37,848 nt of DNA from Marinobacterium sp. (GTDB lineage: Bacteria; Pseudomonadota; Gammaproteobacteria; Pseudomonadales; Balneatricaceae). This document shows, one piece after another, positions 26,368-34,137 of this stretch (position 1 is the stretch's first letter; every line of letters begins with the position of its first letter). Both the position numbers and the translations under genes were made by a program. The notes beneath the pieces were generated by a model that was given only the letters and a program-made list of their open reading frames with translations, searched no databases and was not told where the DNA came from. Location: NCBI GenBank assembly GCA_018623095.1, contig JAAZVX010000005.1, positions 1 through 37,848 on the forward strand, in the 5' to 3' direction.

Positions 26368-26420
26368 CGGGCGGCAACTCACTGTTTAGAAGTTATAGTT
26401 AACAGTATGAGTGTCGCCCG
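26368..26420. terminator. Long imperfect inverted repeat between convergent GIY-YIG and deaD genes
   Basis: The arm at 26368-26386 (CGGGCGGCAACTCACTGTT) and the arm at 26401-26420 are complementary apart from one mismatch and small bulges, around a 14-nt AT-rich loop. On the plus strand TTTTC follows directly, as in a rho-independent terminator. On the minus strand the hairpin begins 9 nt after the deaD stop without a T-tract. The rest of the 224-nt gap (26205-26428) shows nothing else I can name. Confidence 0.5.
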
Positions 26421-26428
26421 TTTTCATA

Positions 26429-28168
26429 TCAGGCTTTTTCAGCGCGTGGCTTGCGATTGCCTTTAGGTTTGCTGTTGCGATCGCGTGGTGGTCCCTTGCG
26501 GCGCGTTGGCTTGCCTGACATCTCATCCTGCCATGGACGAATTGACAGCTGTTTACCACAGACGCGAGCATCGGCAATTTTCTTCAACTGTCCATGTTTG
26601 AGATCATTTGGAAGATCGATCGTTGAGAAGTTCTCGCTGATGCTGATTCGACCAATCATATCACTGCTGATGTTTGCTTCGTTTGCAATGGCACCGACGA
26701 TGTTGCCTGGTTTAACACCTTGTTGGTGGCCAACGCCAATCCAGTAGCGTGTTTTACCTTCATCGGCACCAGCATCACGACGCGGTTTGCGATCGCCACG
26801 TTCAGTGCGCTCACGACGTGGACGCTCTTTAAAGCTTGGCTCTTTTTCATCCAGATAGAATGGCTTATCTTTGTAGACAAGCTGGAGCGCTGCCGCCGCT
26901 AGGGCTGAGGCTGTAATGCCGCTCTCAGTCACCAATTCATTAATCAAGTTGTGGAAGTCGGCTGTTTGGGGCTTATCAATCGCATTAACAAGACGCTCTT
27001 TAAGACGCTGTGAACGTAACTGGTTGAGTGCTTTCGCATCGGGCAGTTCAAGTTTCTCTAGCGGTGAACGAGTGTGGCGCTCAATGGATTTAAGCAGACG
27101 GCGTTCACGATGAGTGACAAACAGAACGGCATCACCTTGGCGACCGGCACGACCGGTACGACCAATACGGTGAACGTAAGACTCAACATCGTATGGGATA
27201 TCGAAGTTGATTACGTGACTAATACGCTCAACGTCAAGACCACGTGCGACCACATCGGTCGCTACAACCACGTCTAATTTACCTGACTTGAGGCGGCCCA
27301 CAACGCGCTCACGTTGTGCTTGCTGTATGTCACCGTGAAGAGCAGCGGCGTAGAAACCTGCCTGAACCAGCTGTTCTGATAGCTCTTCCGTTGCTGTTTT
27401 AGTCCTTACGAAGATCAGGGCAGCATCGTGCTCATGCATCTCTAGTAGGCGAGTCAGCGCCTGGAACTTAGAGAGGCCGCGAACTTCCCAAACGCGCTGG
27501 CGAATGGTGCTGGCTGTCTCGGTTTTGCTCTGAATCTTAACGTGGACTGGGTTTTGTAGGTAGCGCTCAGTGATCGTTTTGATCTCACGCGGCATGGTCG
27601 CAGAGAATAGTGCAATCTGACGAGTCGGTGGTGTGTGCTCTAGCACCCATTCAACATCGTCAATAAAGCCCATGCGAAGCATCTCATCCGCTTCATCAAG
27701 TACCAAGCATTCCAACTTGTCTAGGCTCAGAGATCCACGACGCACATGGTCCATCACGCGGCCCGGTGTACCGATAATGACATGGACGCCTTTACGAAGA
27801 GAACGCAGTTGAGTGTCGTAACCCTGACCGCCATAGATCGAAAGGGTGCGGAGACCCGGAATGTATTTTGAGTATTTCTCACACGCTTCAGCCACTTGAA
27901 TAGCTAGCTCACGAGTAGGAGCAAGGACCAAGACCTGTGGGTGCATCTTGCTGGTATCTACGTTCTGTAGAAGAGGCAGTGCAAACGCGGCGGTTTTACC
28001 GGTGCCCGTTTGTGCTTGACCTAATATATCTCGACCATCAAGTAGCGCCGGAATAGCACCTGCTTGGATAGGAGAAGGGGTTTCGTAGCCTACGTCAGAG
28101 AGCGCTTCAAGAATAGGCGTGCTTAAGCCGAGATCACCAAATGTGATCGGCTGATCAGTATCAGACAT
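26429..28168 (-). CDS. deaD: DEAD-box ATP-dependent RNA helicase DeaD/CsdA
   Basis: This RNA helicase acts in ribosome assembly and RNA decay, especially in the cold. The 579-residue protein has the Q motif (TPSPIQAGAIP), AQTGTGKT at 52-59, PTRELA, DEAD at 158-161, SAT and the HRIGRTGRAGR motif VI. The C-terminus holds a DbpA-type RNA-binding fold (RYWIGVGHQQGVKPGNIVGAI) and a basic Arg/Lys/Pro tail from about residue 550. This order is that of CsdA/DeaD, not of RhlE or SrmB. An AGGA ribosome binding site stands 6 nt before the ATG but falls within an inverted repeat of the leader. Confidence 0.95.
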   Translation of the reverse strand: MSDTDQPITFGDLGLSTPILEALSDVGYETPSPIQAGAIPALLDGRDILGQAQTGTGKTAAFALPLLQNVDTSKMHPQVLVLAPTRELAIQVAEACEKYSKYIPGLRTLSIYGGQGYDTQLRSLRKGVHVIIGTPGRVMDHVRRGSLSLDKLECLVLDEADEMLRMGFIDDVEWVLEHTPPTRQIALFSATMPREIKTITERYLQNPVHVKIQSKTETASTIRQRVWEVRGLSKFQALTRLLEMHEHDAALIFVRTKTATEELSEQLVQAGFYAAALHGDIQQAQRERVVGRLKSGKLDVVVATDVVARGLDVERISHVINFDIPYDVESYVHRIGRTGRAGRQGDAVLFVTHRERRLLKSIERHTRSPLEKLELPDAKALNQLRSQRLKERLVNAIDKPQTADFHNLINELVTESGITASALAAAALQLVYKDKPFYLDEKEPSFKERPRRERTERGDRKPRRDAGADEGKTRYWIGVGHQQGVKPGNIVGAIANEANISSDMIGRISISENFSTIDLPNDLKHGQLKKIADARVCGKQLSIRPWQDEMSGKPTRRKGPPRDRNSKPKGNRKPRAEKA

Positions 28169-28175
28169 CAGATTT

Positions 28176-28224
28176 CCTGCTTTTAAGGGATCCCGTTACC
28201 CGCGGCCCGTATGTCAAAAGCAGG
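28176..28224 (-). promoter_or_regulatory. Leader hairpin that can sequester the deaD ribosome binding site
   Basis: On the minus strand, CCTGCTTTT (28224-28216) is perfectly complementary to AAAAGCAGG (28184-28176). The second arm contains the AGG of the ribosome binding site, 6-8 nt before the deaD ATG. The 31-nt loop is GC-rich with further self-complementary pieces (GGGATCCC). Such a structure could tune deaD translation with temperature or with the helicase itself. That role is inference. Confidence 0.45.
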
Positions 28225-28249
28225 TGGAGGATCGTTGAAAGAGGCGAGA

Positions 28250-28278
28250 ATTATACAGACTTTAGGCCAATTAGCCAG
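28250..28278 (-). promoter_or_regulatory. Candidate promoter of deaD
   Basis: On the minus strand a perfect TATAAT (28255-28250) has a weak -35, CTGGCT (28278-28273), 17 nt upstream. Transcription would start near 28243, giving a leader of about 75 nt containing the inverted repeat. It lies just downstream of the terminator of the preceding gene. Confidence 0.5.
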
Positions 28279-28299
28279 CTGTTTGTTTTTTGATCAACC

Positions 28300-28324
28300 A
28301 AAAAGCCCGCTGAGGTAGCGGGCT
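28300..28324 (-). terminator. Rho-independent terminator after the GST gene
   Basis: On the minus strand, AGCCCGCT (28324-28317), a 5-nt loop and AGCGGGCT (28311-28304) form a perfect 8-bp stem followed by a T-run (28304-28300). It lies 7 nt after the stop codon of the YfcG-like gene and separates it from deaD. Confidence 0.85.
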
Positions 28325-28330
28325 GTGGTA

Positions 28331-28951
28331 TCAATTATTGGGCATCTCAAGCCCTTTGGATACAAACTCAAACCCTTTCATGCGCTCAATATACTGTGCA
28401 ACATTCGGGTATTGATCGGGCTCTATTCTTTGAAACTCAAAACGGTTTGCCCAAGGAAATATTGCAAAGTCTGCAATAGAGAGCTGATCGCAGACAAAGT
28501 CACGTCCTTGTAGCTGTTTATCAAGCACACCCCAGAGGCGATGAGCCTCTTTGCAGTAGCGCTCAACTGCATAGGGGATCGGTTCTGGAGCAAACTTGTT
28601 GAAGTGGTGAGCTTGTCCCAACATAGGACCAAAGCCACCCATCTGCCACATTAGCCACTGCATGACCTGCCAGTGTGCTTTAGGTTCTGTTGGCAAAAAC
28701 TGGCCAGTTTTTTCGGCGAGGTAGATCAGAATTGCGCCAGTTTCAAATAGAGAAATAGGCTCACCATCAGGGCCGTCGTGATCAACAATGGCGGGGATCT
28801 TGTTATTTGGGCTGATGGCCAGAAAGTCAGGTGCAAACTGTTCATTGTTTAGAATGTCGACTTTGTGCAGTTGATACTCTAAGCCGCAGGCTTCAAGCAT
28901 GATGCGTATTTTATGGCCGTTTGGTGTACCCCAGGTGTAAAAATCGATCAT
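28331..28951 (-). CDS. yfcG: YfcG-like glutathione S-transferase family protein
   Basis: This 206-residue Nu-class GST-like protein has an N-terminal thioredoxin fold (FYTWGTPNGHKIRIMLE, ISPNNKIPAIVDHDG, LFETGAILIYLAEKTG) and an all-helical C-terminal domain (MGGFGPMLGQAHHFNKFAP). E. coli YfcG binds glutathione or GSSG and reduces disulfides. The TPNGHKI segment with its Thr and Asn is shared, and no Cys occurs at the active site. It lies 4 nt after the LysM-like gene and ends at a strong terminator, so the two genes form a small operon. Confidence 0.9.
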   Translation of the reverse strand: MIDFYTWGTPNGHKIRIMLEACGLEYQLHKVDILNNEQFAPDFLAISPNNKIPAIVDHDGPDGEPISLFETGAILIYLAEKTGQFLPTEPKAHWQVMQWLMWQMGGFGPMLGQAHHFNKFAPEPIPYAVERYCKEAHRLWGVLDKQLQGRDFVCDQLSIADFAIFPWANRFEFQRIEPDQYPNVAQYIERMKGFEFVSKGLEMPNN

Positions 28952-28955
28952 ATGA

Positions 28956-29822
28956 CTAGCCCTGTGTGAAGTGTTGGTAGATTTTGATCAATTCCTCTTC
29001 GCTGTAACTCACAATGACCAGCTGTTGGCCCGGTTTAATCAGATCAGGATCCTGACCCAGCATACCTTGCTGGTAGTTGTAGATGTAAATGTCATTCACT
29101 TTAGAGTAGAGGAACTCCCCTAAAAAGGAGGAGCGCTGATTTTCTAAGACTTCGTCAGCAAGTTCAGGAATTTCAGCAATGAGCGTTTGGCTATTGTCAC
29201 CGCTTAGCTTGATACCCTCACGAAAGGTGTTGGTTAAGCCGCGCTGAAGGATGCCCCACAGACCTTGCATATCATTGGGTGTTACCGCGTGGATGTAAAA
29301 TACGCTGCCAGCCGCTGCATCAGGATTAGAAAGTAGCTCTTTGAGGCGAATCTTATCACCGGGTGACAAGGTTTTTGTATTGATGACATTATCTTCGTTG
29401 ATCAGTTTCATGATCTGGTCAGGCTGGGTCGTCTCAGCGATGGCGATGGGCTGTTTCACGACCAGTGTGGAGGTTTCTATTCCTTGTGCTTGAGCCTCGG
29501 TAGATGCCTCTATGGTCGTTTGTATCGTCTCTACCTGCGTGGCCTCGCTCTTCATGTTAGGCAGTTCTAGTAGCTGCTCACCGGTAACAAAGTTTTCCGC
29601 CTGTTTTATATCCAGCGCTTCATCTTTGGTCTCTTCAGTCAATGTTTTGATCACTTTTTTCGCCGCTTTTTCAGTGTCGGCAAGGGGCTGTTGGGAGGGT
29701 GTTGTCTGGGCTGCGTCACGTTGACTGATTTGCGTATCGGAAGAAATTTCTGGTTTATTCAGGAACAGGTAAGTTGATACTGCAATGATAATCAGAATGA
29801 GTGCGATAATGACGCGTTGCAT
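28956..29822 (-). CDS. Membrane-anchored protein with LysM-like C-terminus
   Basis: I do not recognise a named family for this 288-residue protein. Residues 4-21 form one hydrophobic helix without a cleavage site, so the rest is probably periplasmic and anchored. Residues 25-150 are low in complexity, rich in Thr, Glu, Gln and Ala. The C-terminal part (about 165-285) looks folded. It contains IHAVTPNDMQGLWGILQRGLT, and its end (YIYNYQQGMLGQDPDLIKPGQQLVIV) has the N-x-x-x-x-x-D-x-D-x-I-x-P-G-Q-x-L pattern of LysM domains, which bind peptidoglycan. A cell-envelope role is plausible but inferred. It is first in an operon with the YfcG-like gene. Confidence 0.7.
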   Translation of the reverse strand: MQRVIIALILIIIAVSTYLFLNKPEISSDTQISQRDAAQTTPSQQPLADTEKAAKKVIKTLTEETKDEALDIKQAENFVTGEQLLELPNMKSEATQVETIQTTIEASTEAQAQGIETSTLVVKQPIAIAETTQPDQIMKLINEDNVINTKTLSPGDKIRLKELLSNPDAAAGSVFYIHAVTPNDMQGLWGILQRGLTNTFREGIKLSGDNSQTLIAEIPELADEVLENQRSSFLGEFLYSKVNDIYIYNYQQGMLGQDPDLIKPGQQLVIVSYSEEELIKIYQHFTQG

Positions 29823-29934
29823 AGTTGTGAGTCCTTAACAGGCGACTGAATCGAATCAGGGTTGTTATTCGTTATTACACCAACAATAATCACTTTATTA
29901 ACCAGTTTAAAGTCTTTCCGCTGGTTTTGAGGTA

Positions 29935-30516
29935 ATGAGTGTGTCAGATCAAGAGATATCAAAGGATTTCACGTCGTTAATGCTGGGTGAGGGGGTAAAA
30001 CCCATCAAAGCGGAGGCTAAGGTCTCTGCTCGCGAACACCTGAGGCGTGGAGATATGCAGGCTCTCGAACAGCGTCGCCGAGAGGCTGAAGGGGTCGATG
30101 AACGTTTTCGATTTTCTGATAGCCAATTGTTGAACCCTCTGGATCCCATTGAGTGGAAGCGCGATGGTGTTCAGGAGGGGGTGTACCGTAATCTTCGTTT
30201 AGGTAAGTACAGTGTTGATGCGCGTCTAGACCTGATCAATAGAACGCTTTCAGAAGCCTGTGATGAGGTGCCGAATTTTGTTAAAGAGTGCTACCGATTT
30301 GGCCTTCGAACCGTCATGATCACTCATGGTCGCGGCAAACATCTTCATGCTCCGCAAAATAAGATGAAAAGTGCTTTATCGCTTTGGCTTCCAAAAATAG
30401 ATGAGGTGCTCGCAATTCACAGCTGTCAGCCACAACATGGCGGCCTTGCGGCTATTTATCTGCTATTGCGAAAGAACGAAGAGCAGCGTCTTGCCAATCA
30501 AGAGCGTCATCGCTAG
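29935..30516 (+). CDS. Smr-domain protein (SmrA/YdaL-like)
   Basis: This 193-residue protein has a charged N-terminal half and a C-terminal Smr domain from about residue 95. The nuclease-associated motif HGRG is present (VMITHGRGKHLHAPQN), and HGGLAAIYLLLRK is typical of SmrA/YdaL, whose members are nicking endonucleases. The L-D-L-H-G motif of many Smr domains is altered here (RLDLINRTLSEA). The ATG at 29935 is only 2 nt after GAGG (29929-29932), while a GTG at 29941 is 8 nt after it, so translation may begin two codons later. Its stop overlaps the tmcA start by one base. Confidence 0.85.
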   Translation: MSVSDQEISKDFTSLMLGEGVKPIKAEAKVSAREHLRRGDMQALEQRRREAEGVDERFRFSDSQLLNPLDPIEWKRDGVQEGVYRNLRLGKYSVDARLDLINRTLSEACDEVPNFVKECYRFGLRTVMITHGRGKHLHAPQNKMKSALSLWLPKIDEVLAIHSCQPQHGGLAAIYLLLRKNEEQRLANQERHR

Positions 30517-32450
30517 TGGCTGATACACATCGTTCACTGCTTTGGCTAGAGTGTGACTCAAAAGAGGCAGCCTTAGAGGCCATAGCAAAGCTCAAAGAGC
30601 AACTGTCACTCGATCCTTTGAAAGGATTGTTAGTGGGTAAGCCTCTGCATGGGTTTAACTCTATTGAGGCCGAACGGTTAGCGCTTGAGCTTGGGCAATC
30701 CATTGACTACCTAATATTCAATGCATTTGATGGGTTTACCCCGAATGCATTGGCTCAAGGAGTAGGGCTTATAAGAGCGCCTGGTGTGCTTATTTTAATC
30801 ACACCTAATGCGTCTATTTGGCCCCATTATGCAGATCCCTATTTAGACAAAATTGGTCGGTCTGAACAGTGTGTATCAAGTTATATACAGTTACTAATCA
30901 ATGGCTTGAAGGCTAGTGGTCATGTTATTAGTGATGCATCATCGATCCGTTCTATTACTACCCAGCCTTCCTCAATCGTTTTAACGAAAGAGCAAGAAGT
31001 TGTCGTTAACCGTCTGCTGGAGGGCTGGTCACAATCAACCTCAACGCGAGTATTAACGGCCGACAGAGGGCGAGGGAAATCGACTGCGTTAGGCCATGCA
31101 CTACATCATTTTGAGTGGCGTTCTGATCAGGTCATTATAACGGCACCCGATAAACGAGCGTTGTACTCGCTCTATCAACACAGTGGCGAGATGAAACCCC
31201 GCTTCCTGCACCCGGCCGAGGCTCTGCAAGCGCTTAAAAACAGCCCCAATATTGAATTATTGATCATTGATGAAGCGGCCGCCATTGCGACGCCTCTGTT
31301 GGAGCAATTAATTGAACATGTCAATCACTTGGCTATCTCGACAACGGTGAATGGCTACGAAGGGTTTGGACGCGGTTTTTCGTTACGCTTTTTACAACGT
31401 CTGGCTAAAAAGAGAGCGGCTGTTGAATATATGCAACTGGATGAACCGGTTCGATGGTCACAGGGTGATCGCTTAGAAGCGACGATCAATGAGTTGCTAT
31501 TTCTAACAGAGTGTCCGCAGAGCAACTATTTCGCAGAGTTTGATGATGGTGTTCATCGCCTACAGCTGGATCGCTTGGTGAACCAGAGGGATCGATTACA
31601 TGCTATATATGAGTTGCTTCATTTAGCCCATTATCGAACTTCACCCAATGACCTCAGGGTTCTACTCGACTCCCCAGATCAATCGCTCTTCGTTACAGTG
31701 CATGGTGGCACTTTAGTTGGCGTTGCGTGGGTATCTGAGGAGGGGCAGTTATCCGATAAGCTCTCTGAAGCGATTGCACTCGGTATTCGTCGCCCTAATG
31801 GTAATCTGCTCCCACAAACACTTATCTTCTCTGAAGGGATGGTCAAACTCGGTTCAAAGCGGTTCTGGAGAATTGTCCGCATCGCAGTGGCGCCTGAATA
31901 TAGAAGATCTGGCATGGCGGTCTCGATGCTTCGCTCTATTGAAGCCAAAGCGATTGAGTCTCGGGTTGACTTTATTGGTGCCAGCTTCGCTGGATACCAA
32001 GACGTTTGGCAGTTTTGGGACGCATCTGGCTTTTCTGCGATTCGTATCGGTGATCGAATCGATCCTGTAGCCGGTGAGGCTGCTTTGTTAGTGCTTAAAG
32101 CGTTAAACGACGCCGCTACAGACGATATTCAGTTTATGCGCCAGCAGGCCTCTCTGCGCTATCAATATGAGATCGAGCGAGGGTTGAGATCCACTATGCC
32201 GATTGGTTTTGAATCGTTATCGAAACCGATTGAGCAGGAAGCTTTATCACCTCATCAAATTGAGTCCTTAATACGCTTTGCAAAGGGGAGTGCGCCACTC
32301 GCTTTGGTCAGAGAATGGATTGAACGGCTTGATAAGGCATCGAATGATTCAGATGCCAGCTATCTTGAGCCACATCTGAACAAACAACAGCTCAAGACTC
32401 TGAGAAATAGGGTGGAGCGACTAATCGAGAGGCGTGACGGTATCTCCTAA
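30516..32450 (+). CDS. tmcA: tRNA(Met) cytidine acetyltransferase
   Basis: TmcA uses acetyl-CoA and ATP to form N4-acetylcytidine at the wobble position of elongator tRNA-Met. The 644-residue protein has the N-terminal DUF1726-type domain. A helicase-like ATPase follows, with the P-loop TADRGRGKST at 181-190 and Walker B LLIIDEAA at 248-255. The GNAT acetyltransferase domain contains VRIAVAPEYRRSGMAVSML at about 454-472, and a C-terminal tRNA-binding region ends the protein. E. coli TmcA has 671 residues. The start is a GTG at 30516 that shares a base with the smr stop (TAGTG), implying coupling. The 3' end overlaps the convergent MOSC gene by 30 nt. Confidence 0.95.
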   Translation: MADTHRSLLWLECDSKEAALEAIAKLKEQLSLDPLKGLLVGKPLHGFNSIEAERLALELGQSIDYLIFNAFDGFTPNALAQGVGLIRAPGVLILITPNASIWPHYADPYLDKIGRSEQCVSSYIQLLINGLKASGHVISDASSIRSITTQPSSIVLTKEQEVVVNRLLEGWSQSTSTRVLTADRGRGKSTALGHALHHFEWRSDQVIITAPDKRALYSLYQHSGEMKPRFLHPAEALQALKNSPNIELLIIDEAAAIATPLLEQLIEHVNHLAISTTVNGYEGFGRGFSLRFLQRLAKKRAAVEYMQLDEPVRWSQGDRLEATINELLFLTECPQSNYFAEFDDGVHRLQLDRLVNQRDRLHAIYELLHLAHYRTSPNDLRVLLDSPDQSLFVTVHGGTLVGVAWVSEEGQLSDKLSEAIALGIRRPNGNLLPQTLIFSEGMVKLGSKRFWRIVRIAVAPEYRRSGMAVSMLRSIEAKAIESRVDFIGASFAGYQDVWQFWDASGFSAIRIGDRIDPVAGEAALLVLKALNDAATDDIQFMRQQASLRYQYEIERGLRSTMPIGFESLSKPIEQEALSPHQIESLIRFAKGSAPLALVREWIERLDKASNDSDASYLEPHLNKQQLKTLRNRVERLIERRDGIS

Positions 32451-33206
32451 AGAGACCTTGCCGCTTTTCACTATGCTAATATTTTGACCAAAATTGATCT
32501 CACCATTTGGGCCAGCGTGGATGGTCTGCAGTGTTCTCAGTGGCTCTTGGTTAGAATCTTTCAATCCATTACTAGGGTCGCGTGTCACCAATACACAGCG
32601 CTCACAGGGCTTGCGCCGCTCAAAAATGGCCTCTCCGATCTGAAACCGATGCAAGTCATCCTCAATCCATGGAGTGGAACTTTCAAAAACCACGTTGGGT
32701 CTGAATCGAGCCATCTCAAAAAGGCCGCCCGATGCGTGGTTAACGGCGTCCAGTGAAGCGGTATTGGTCAATAGAATAGGGTAGCCGTCACTCAGTATGG
32801 GACCCCACTCATAACGTTTATCAGCTAGTTCTTTTGCCTGTGGGTCGTTGTGCACCAAACAGACAGGACGCTTGAACAGTGCATCGAGCGCCGTGTTATT
32901 GAGGCGTATCTTTTGCACCGAGGTAACCCGATTCCAGATAGAGACAGAGAGTCTCTCTGTTAAATTAACGTCACCTTCAGCAATGATCTCGCCCTGGTGG
33001 ATAATTAAGAGATCATTACCGTCCGATTCAACAGTCAGATTCAGTAGAACCGGATCTTTGCGAGCGGTGATAAATCGCCCATCCTGCTCCACCAGCATAA
33101 AGCGACGATCGCCCTCAACTCCTTTCTCAATAACACTAGCCTGCTGTAGATGAACGGCCTGACCTGATTTGATGGGGTATTTGATGATATGAACCAGTTT
33201 CATCAA
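32421..33206 (-). CDS. MOSC domain protein (YcbX-like)
   Basis: This 261-residue protein has the N-terminal MOSC-associated beta barrel (LVHIIKYPIKSGQAV, GDRRFMLVEQDGRFITAR) and a C-terminal MOSC domain. The conserved Cys201 and Cys204 (RKPCERCVLVTRDP) mark the expected molybdenum cofactor/thiol site, and ARFRPNVVF precedes them. E. coli YcbX detoxifies N-hydroxylated bases. It is larger because it has a C-terminal ferredoxin domain, which is lacking here, so electrons must come from another protein. Its 3' end overlaps tmcA on the other strand. An ATG at 33203 is an equally good start. Confidence 0.88.
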   Translation of the reverse strand: MMKLVHIIKYPIKSGQAVHLQQASVIEKGVEGDRRFMLVEQDGRFITARKDPVLLNLTVESDGNDLLIIHQGEIIAEGDVNLTERLSVSIWNRVTSVQKIRLNNTALDALFKRPVCLVHNDPQAKELADKRYEWGPILSDGYPILLTNTASLDAVNHASGGLFEMARFRPNVVFESSTPWIEDDLHRFQIGEAIFERRKPCERCVLVTRDPSNGLKDSNQEPLRTLQTIHAGPNGEINFGQNISIVKSGKVSLGDTVTPLD

Positions 33207-33209
33207 AGC

Positions 33210-33680
33210 TTACTCCTTCAACAGTTTCTCTTTGGCTGCATTGATCCGAGAAGCGAGCCAGTCGCTACCGCCACGGTCGGGGTGTGCTTTCTGCATCAAC
33301 CGCTTATGAGCGGCAAGAATCTCCTCTTTTGAGGCTCCGTCCTTAAGGCCTAATATTTCATAGGCCTCCTGCTTGCTCATATTTCCCGTCGGTTTGGGGT
33401 TGTTCTGCTGTTGCTGGCGTCGTGATCTTAAAAACGGCAGTGCCCTTAAGAGCCAAGGGAGAGAGCCTTTAACTAGCGGTACTAAGCCTGCAATAAGAGC
33501 GCCAAGCCAGTGCATCTTGCCAGTAATGGCTAAAAAGAGCATTATCAATGCTAGGATGATCAATCCGGCCTGGATCGAGGCTTTACGTCTAAGCCCTTTT
33601 GGTTTGGACCTTACCCAGCTAATAATCAGAAGCAGCAGAATGACAATGGCAATAAAGGAGATAGGATTCACTGTGGGCAA
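33210..33680 (-). CDS. Membrane-anchored J-domain (DnaJ-like) protein
   Basis: This 156-residue protein has two hydrophobic segments (about 7-23 and 37-52) and possibly a third (58-70). A basic Gln/Arg linker leads to a C-terminal J domain from about residue 103. The Hsp70-activating HPD triplet is at residues 133-135 (QKAHPDRGGSD), and EAYEILGL begins the domain. The layout resembles small TIM14/DjlA-type membrane J proteins. It probably recruits DnaK to the inner membrane; the client is unknown. It lies 3 nt upstream of the MOSC gene on the same strand. Confidence 0.88.
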   Translation of the reverse strand: MPTVNPISFIAIVILLLLIISWVRSKPKGLRRKASIQAGLIILALIMLFLAITGKMHWLGALIAGLVPLVKGSLPWLLRALPFLRSRRQQQQNNPKPTGNMSKQEAYEILGLKDGASKEEILAAHKRLMQKAHPDRGGSDWLASRINAAKEKLLKE

Positions 33681-33707
33681 TCTCGGCTCTTGGGTTAACT
33701 AAGTCTG

Positions 33708-33737
33708 TTGTCTCAATTTGGTCTAAATGAGTATAGC
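33708..33737 (+). promoter_or_regulatory. Candidate promoter of the small DUF6482-like gene
   Basis: TTGTCT at 33708-33713 and TATAGC at 33732-33737 are 18 nt apart, in the 103-nt divergent gap before the small gene. The match is only moderate. Confidence 0.3.
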
Positions 33738-33783
33738 CACCGTAACCTGAAAAGTAGATTTAAGGAAGCCACACGGAACCCAA

Positions 33784-34095
33784 ATGAAAGTCACTATCGA
33801 TCAGCTCAATCAAGAGCGACCGTTGATCTCGGAATTGCGTTTAAAATCATTTGAGTGTGAACACTATTTGGTACAGGTAACAACGGAGAGAGGGCAGTCC
33901 ACGTTGGTTGATGAATCGGGGCGTCCCCAGGTGTTCCGGTCGCAACTGGCGGCTAAAATACCATTCAAAGGGTTCAATGTTCAGAGAGCGGTTTTAGAGC
34001 ATCAGTCCTACTATGATGAGATGATTGGTTTGCAAGGCGATAAAGTCGAGCCGCTGCTTGTCGATATCAGCCTTCCTGATAATGATTACTCATAA
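33784..34095 (+). CDS. Small hypothetical protein, DUF6482-like
   Basis: This 103-residue soluble, acidic protein has no membrane segment or signal. It resembles, from memory, short DUF6482 proteins of marine gammaproteobacteria and pseudomonads: a beta-rich N-terminal half (CEHYLVQVTTERGQSTLVDESG) followed by a C-terminal part with YYDEMIGL. Function is unknown. It stands alone between a divergent J-domain gene and a convergent pntB, with its own likely promoter, and ends at a perfect bidirectional terminator. The coding call is supported by its isolation, the terminator position and the amino acid composition. Confidence 0.65.
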   Translation: MKVTIDQLNQERPLISELRLKSFECEHYLVQVTTERGQSTLVDESGRPQVFRSQLAAKIPFKGFNVQRAVLEHQSYYDEMIGLQGDKVEPLLVDISLPDNDYS

Positions 34096-34096
34096 A

Positions 34097-34122
34097 AAAA
34101 CGGCACCCTAGGGTGCCGTTTT
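34097..34122. terminator. Bidirectional rho-independent terminator
   Basis: A perfect 26-nt palindrome: AAAACGGCACCC, a central TA, GGGTGCCGTTTT. The stem CGGCACCC/GGGTGCCG is flanked by an A-run on the left (34094-34100) and a T-run on the right (34119-34122). It can end both the small plus-strand gene, whose stop overlaps the A-run, and pntB, whose stop is 15 nt away on the other strand. Confidence 0.9.
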
Positions 34123-34137
34123 AGTAACAACGTCTGG

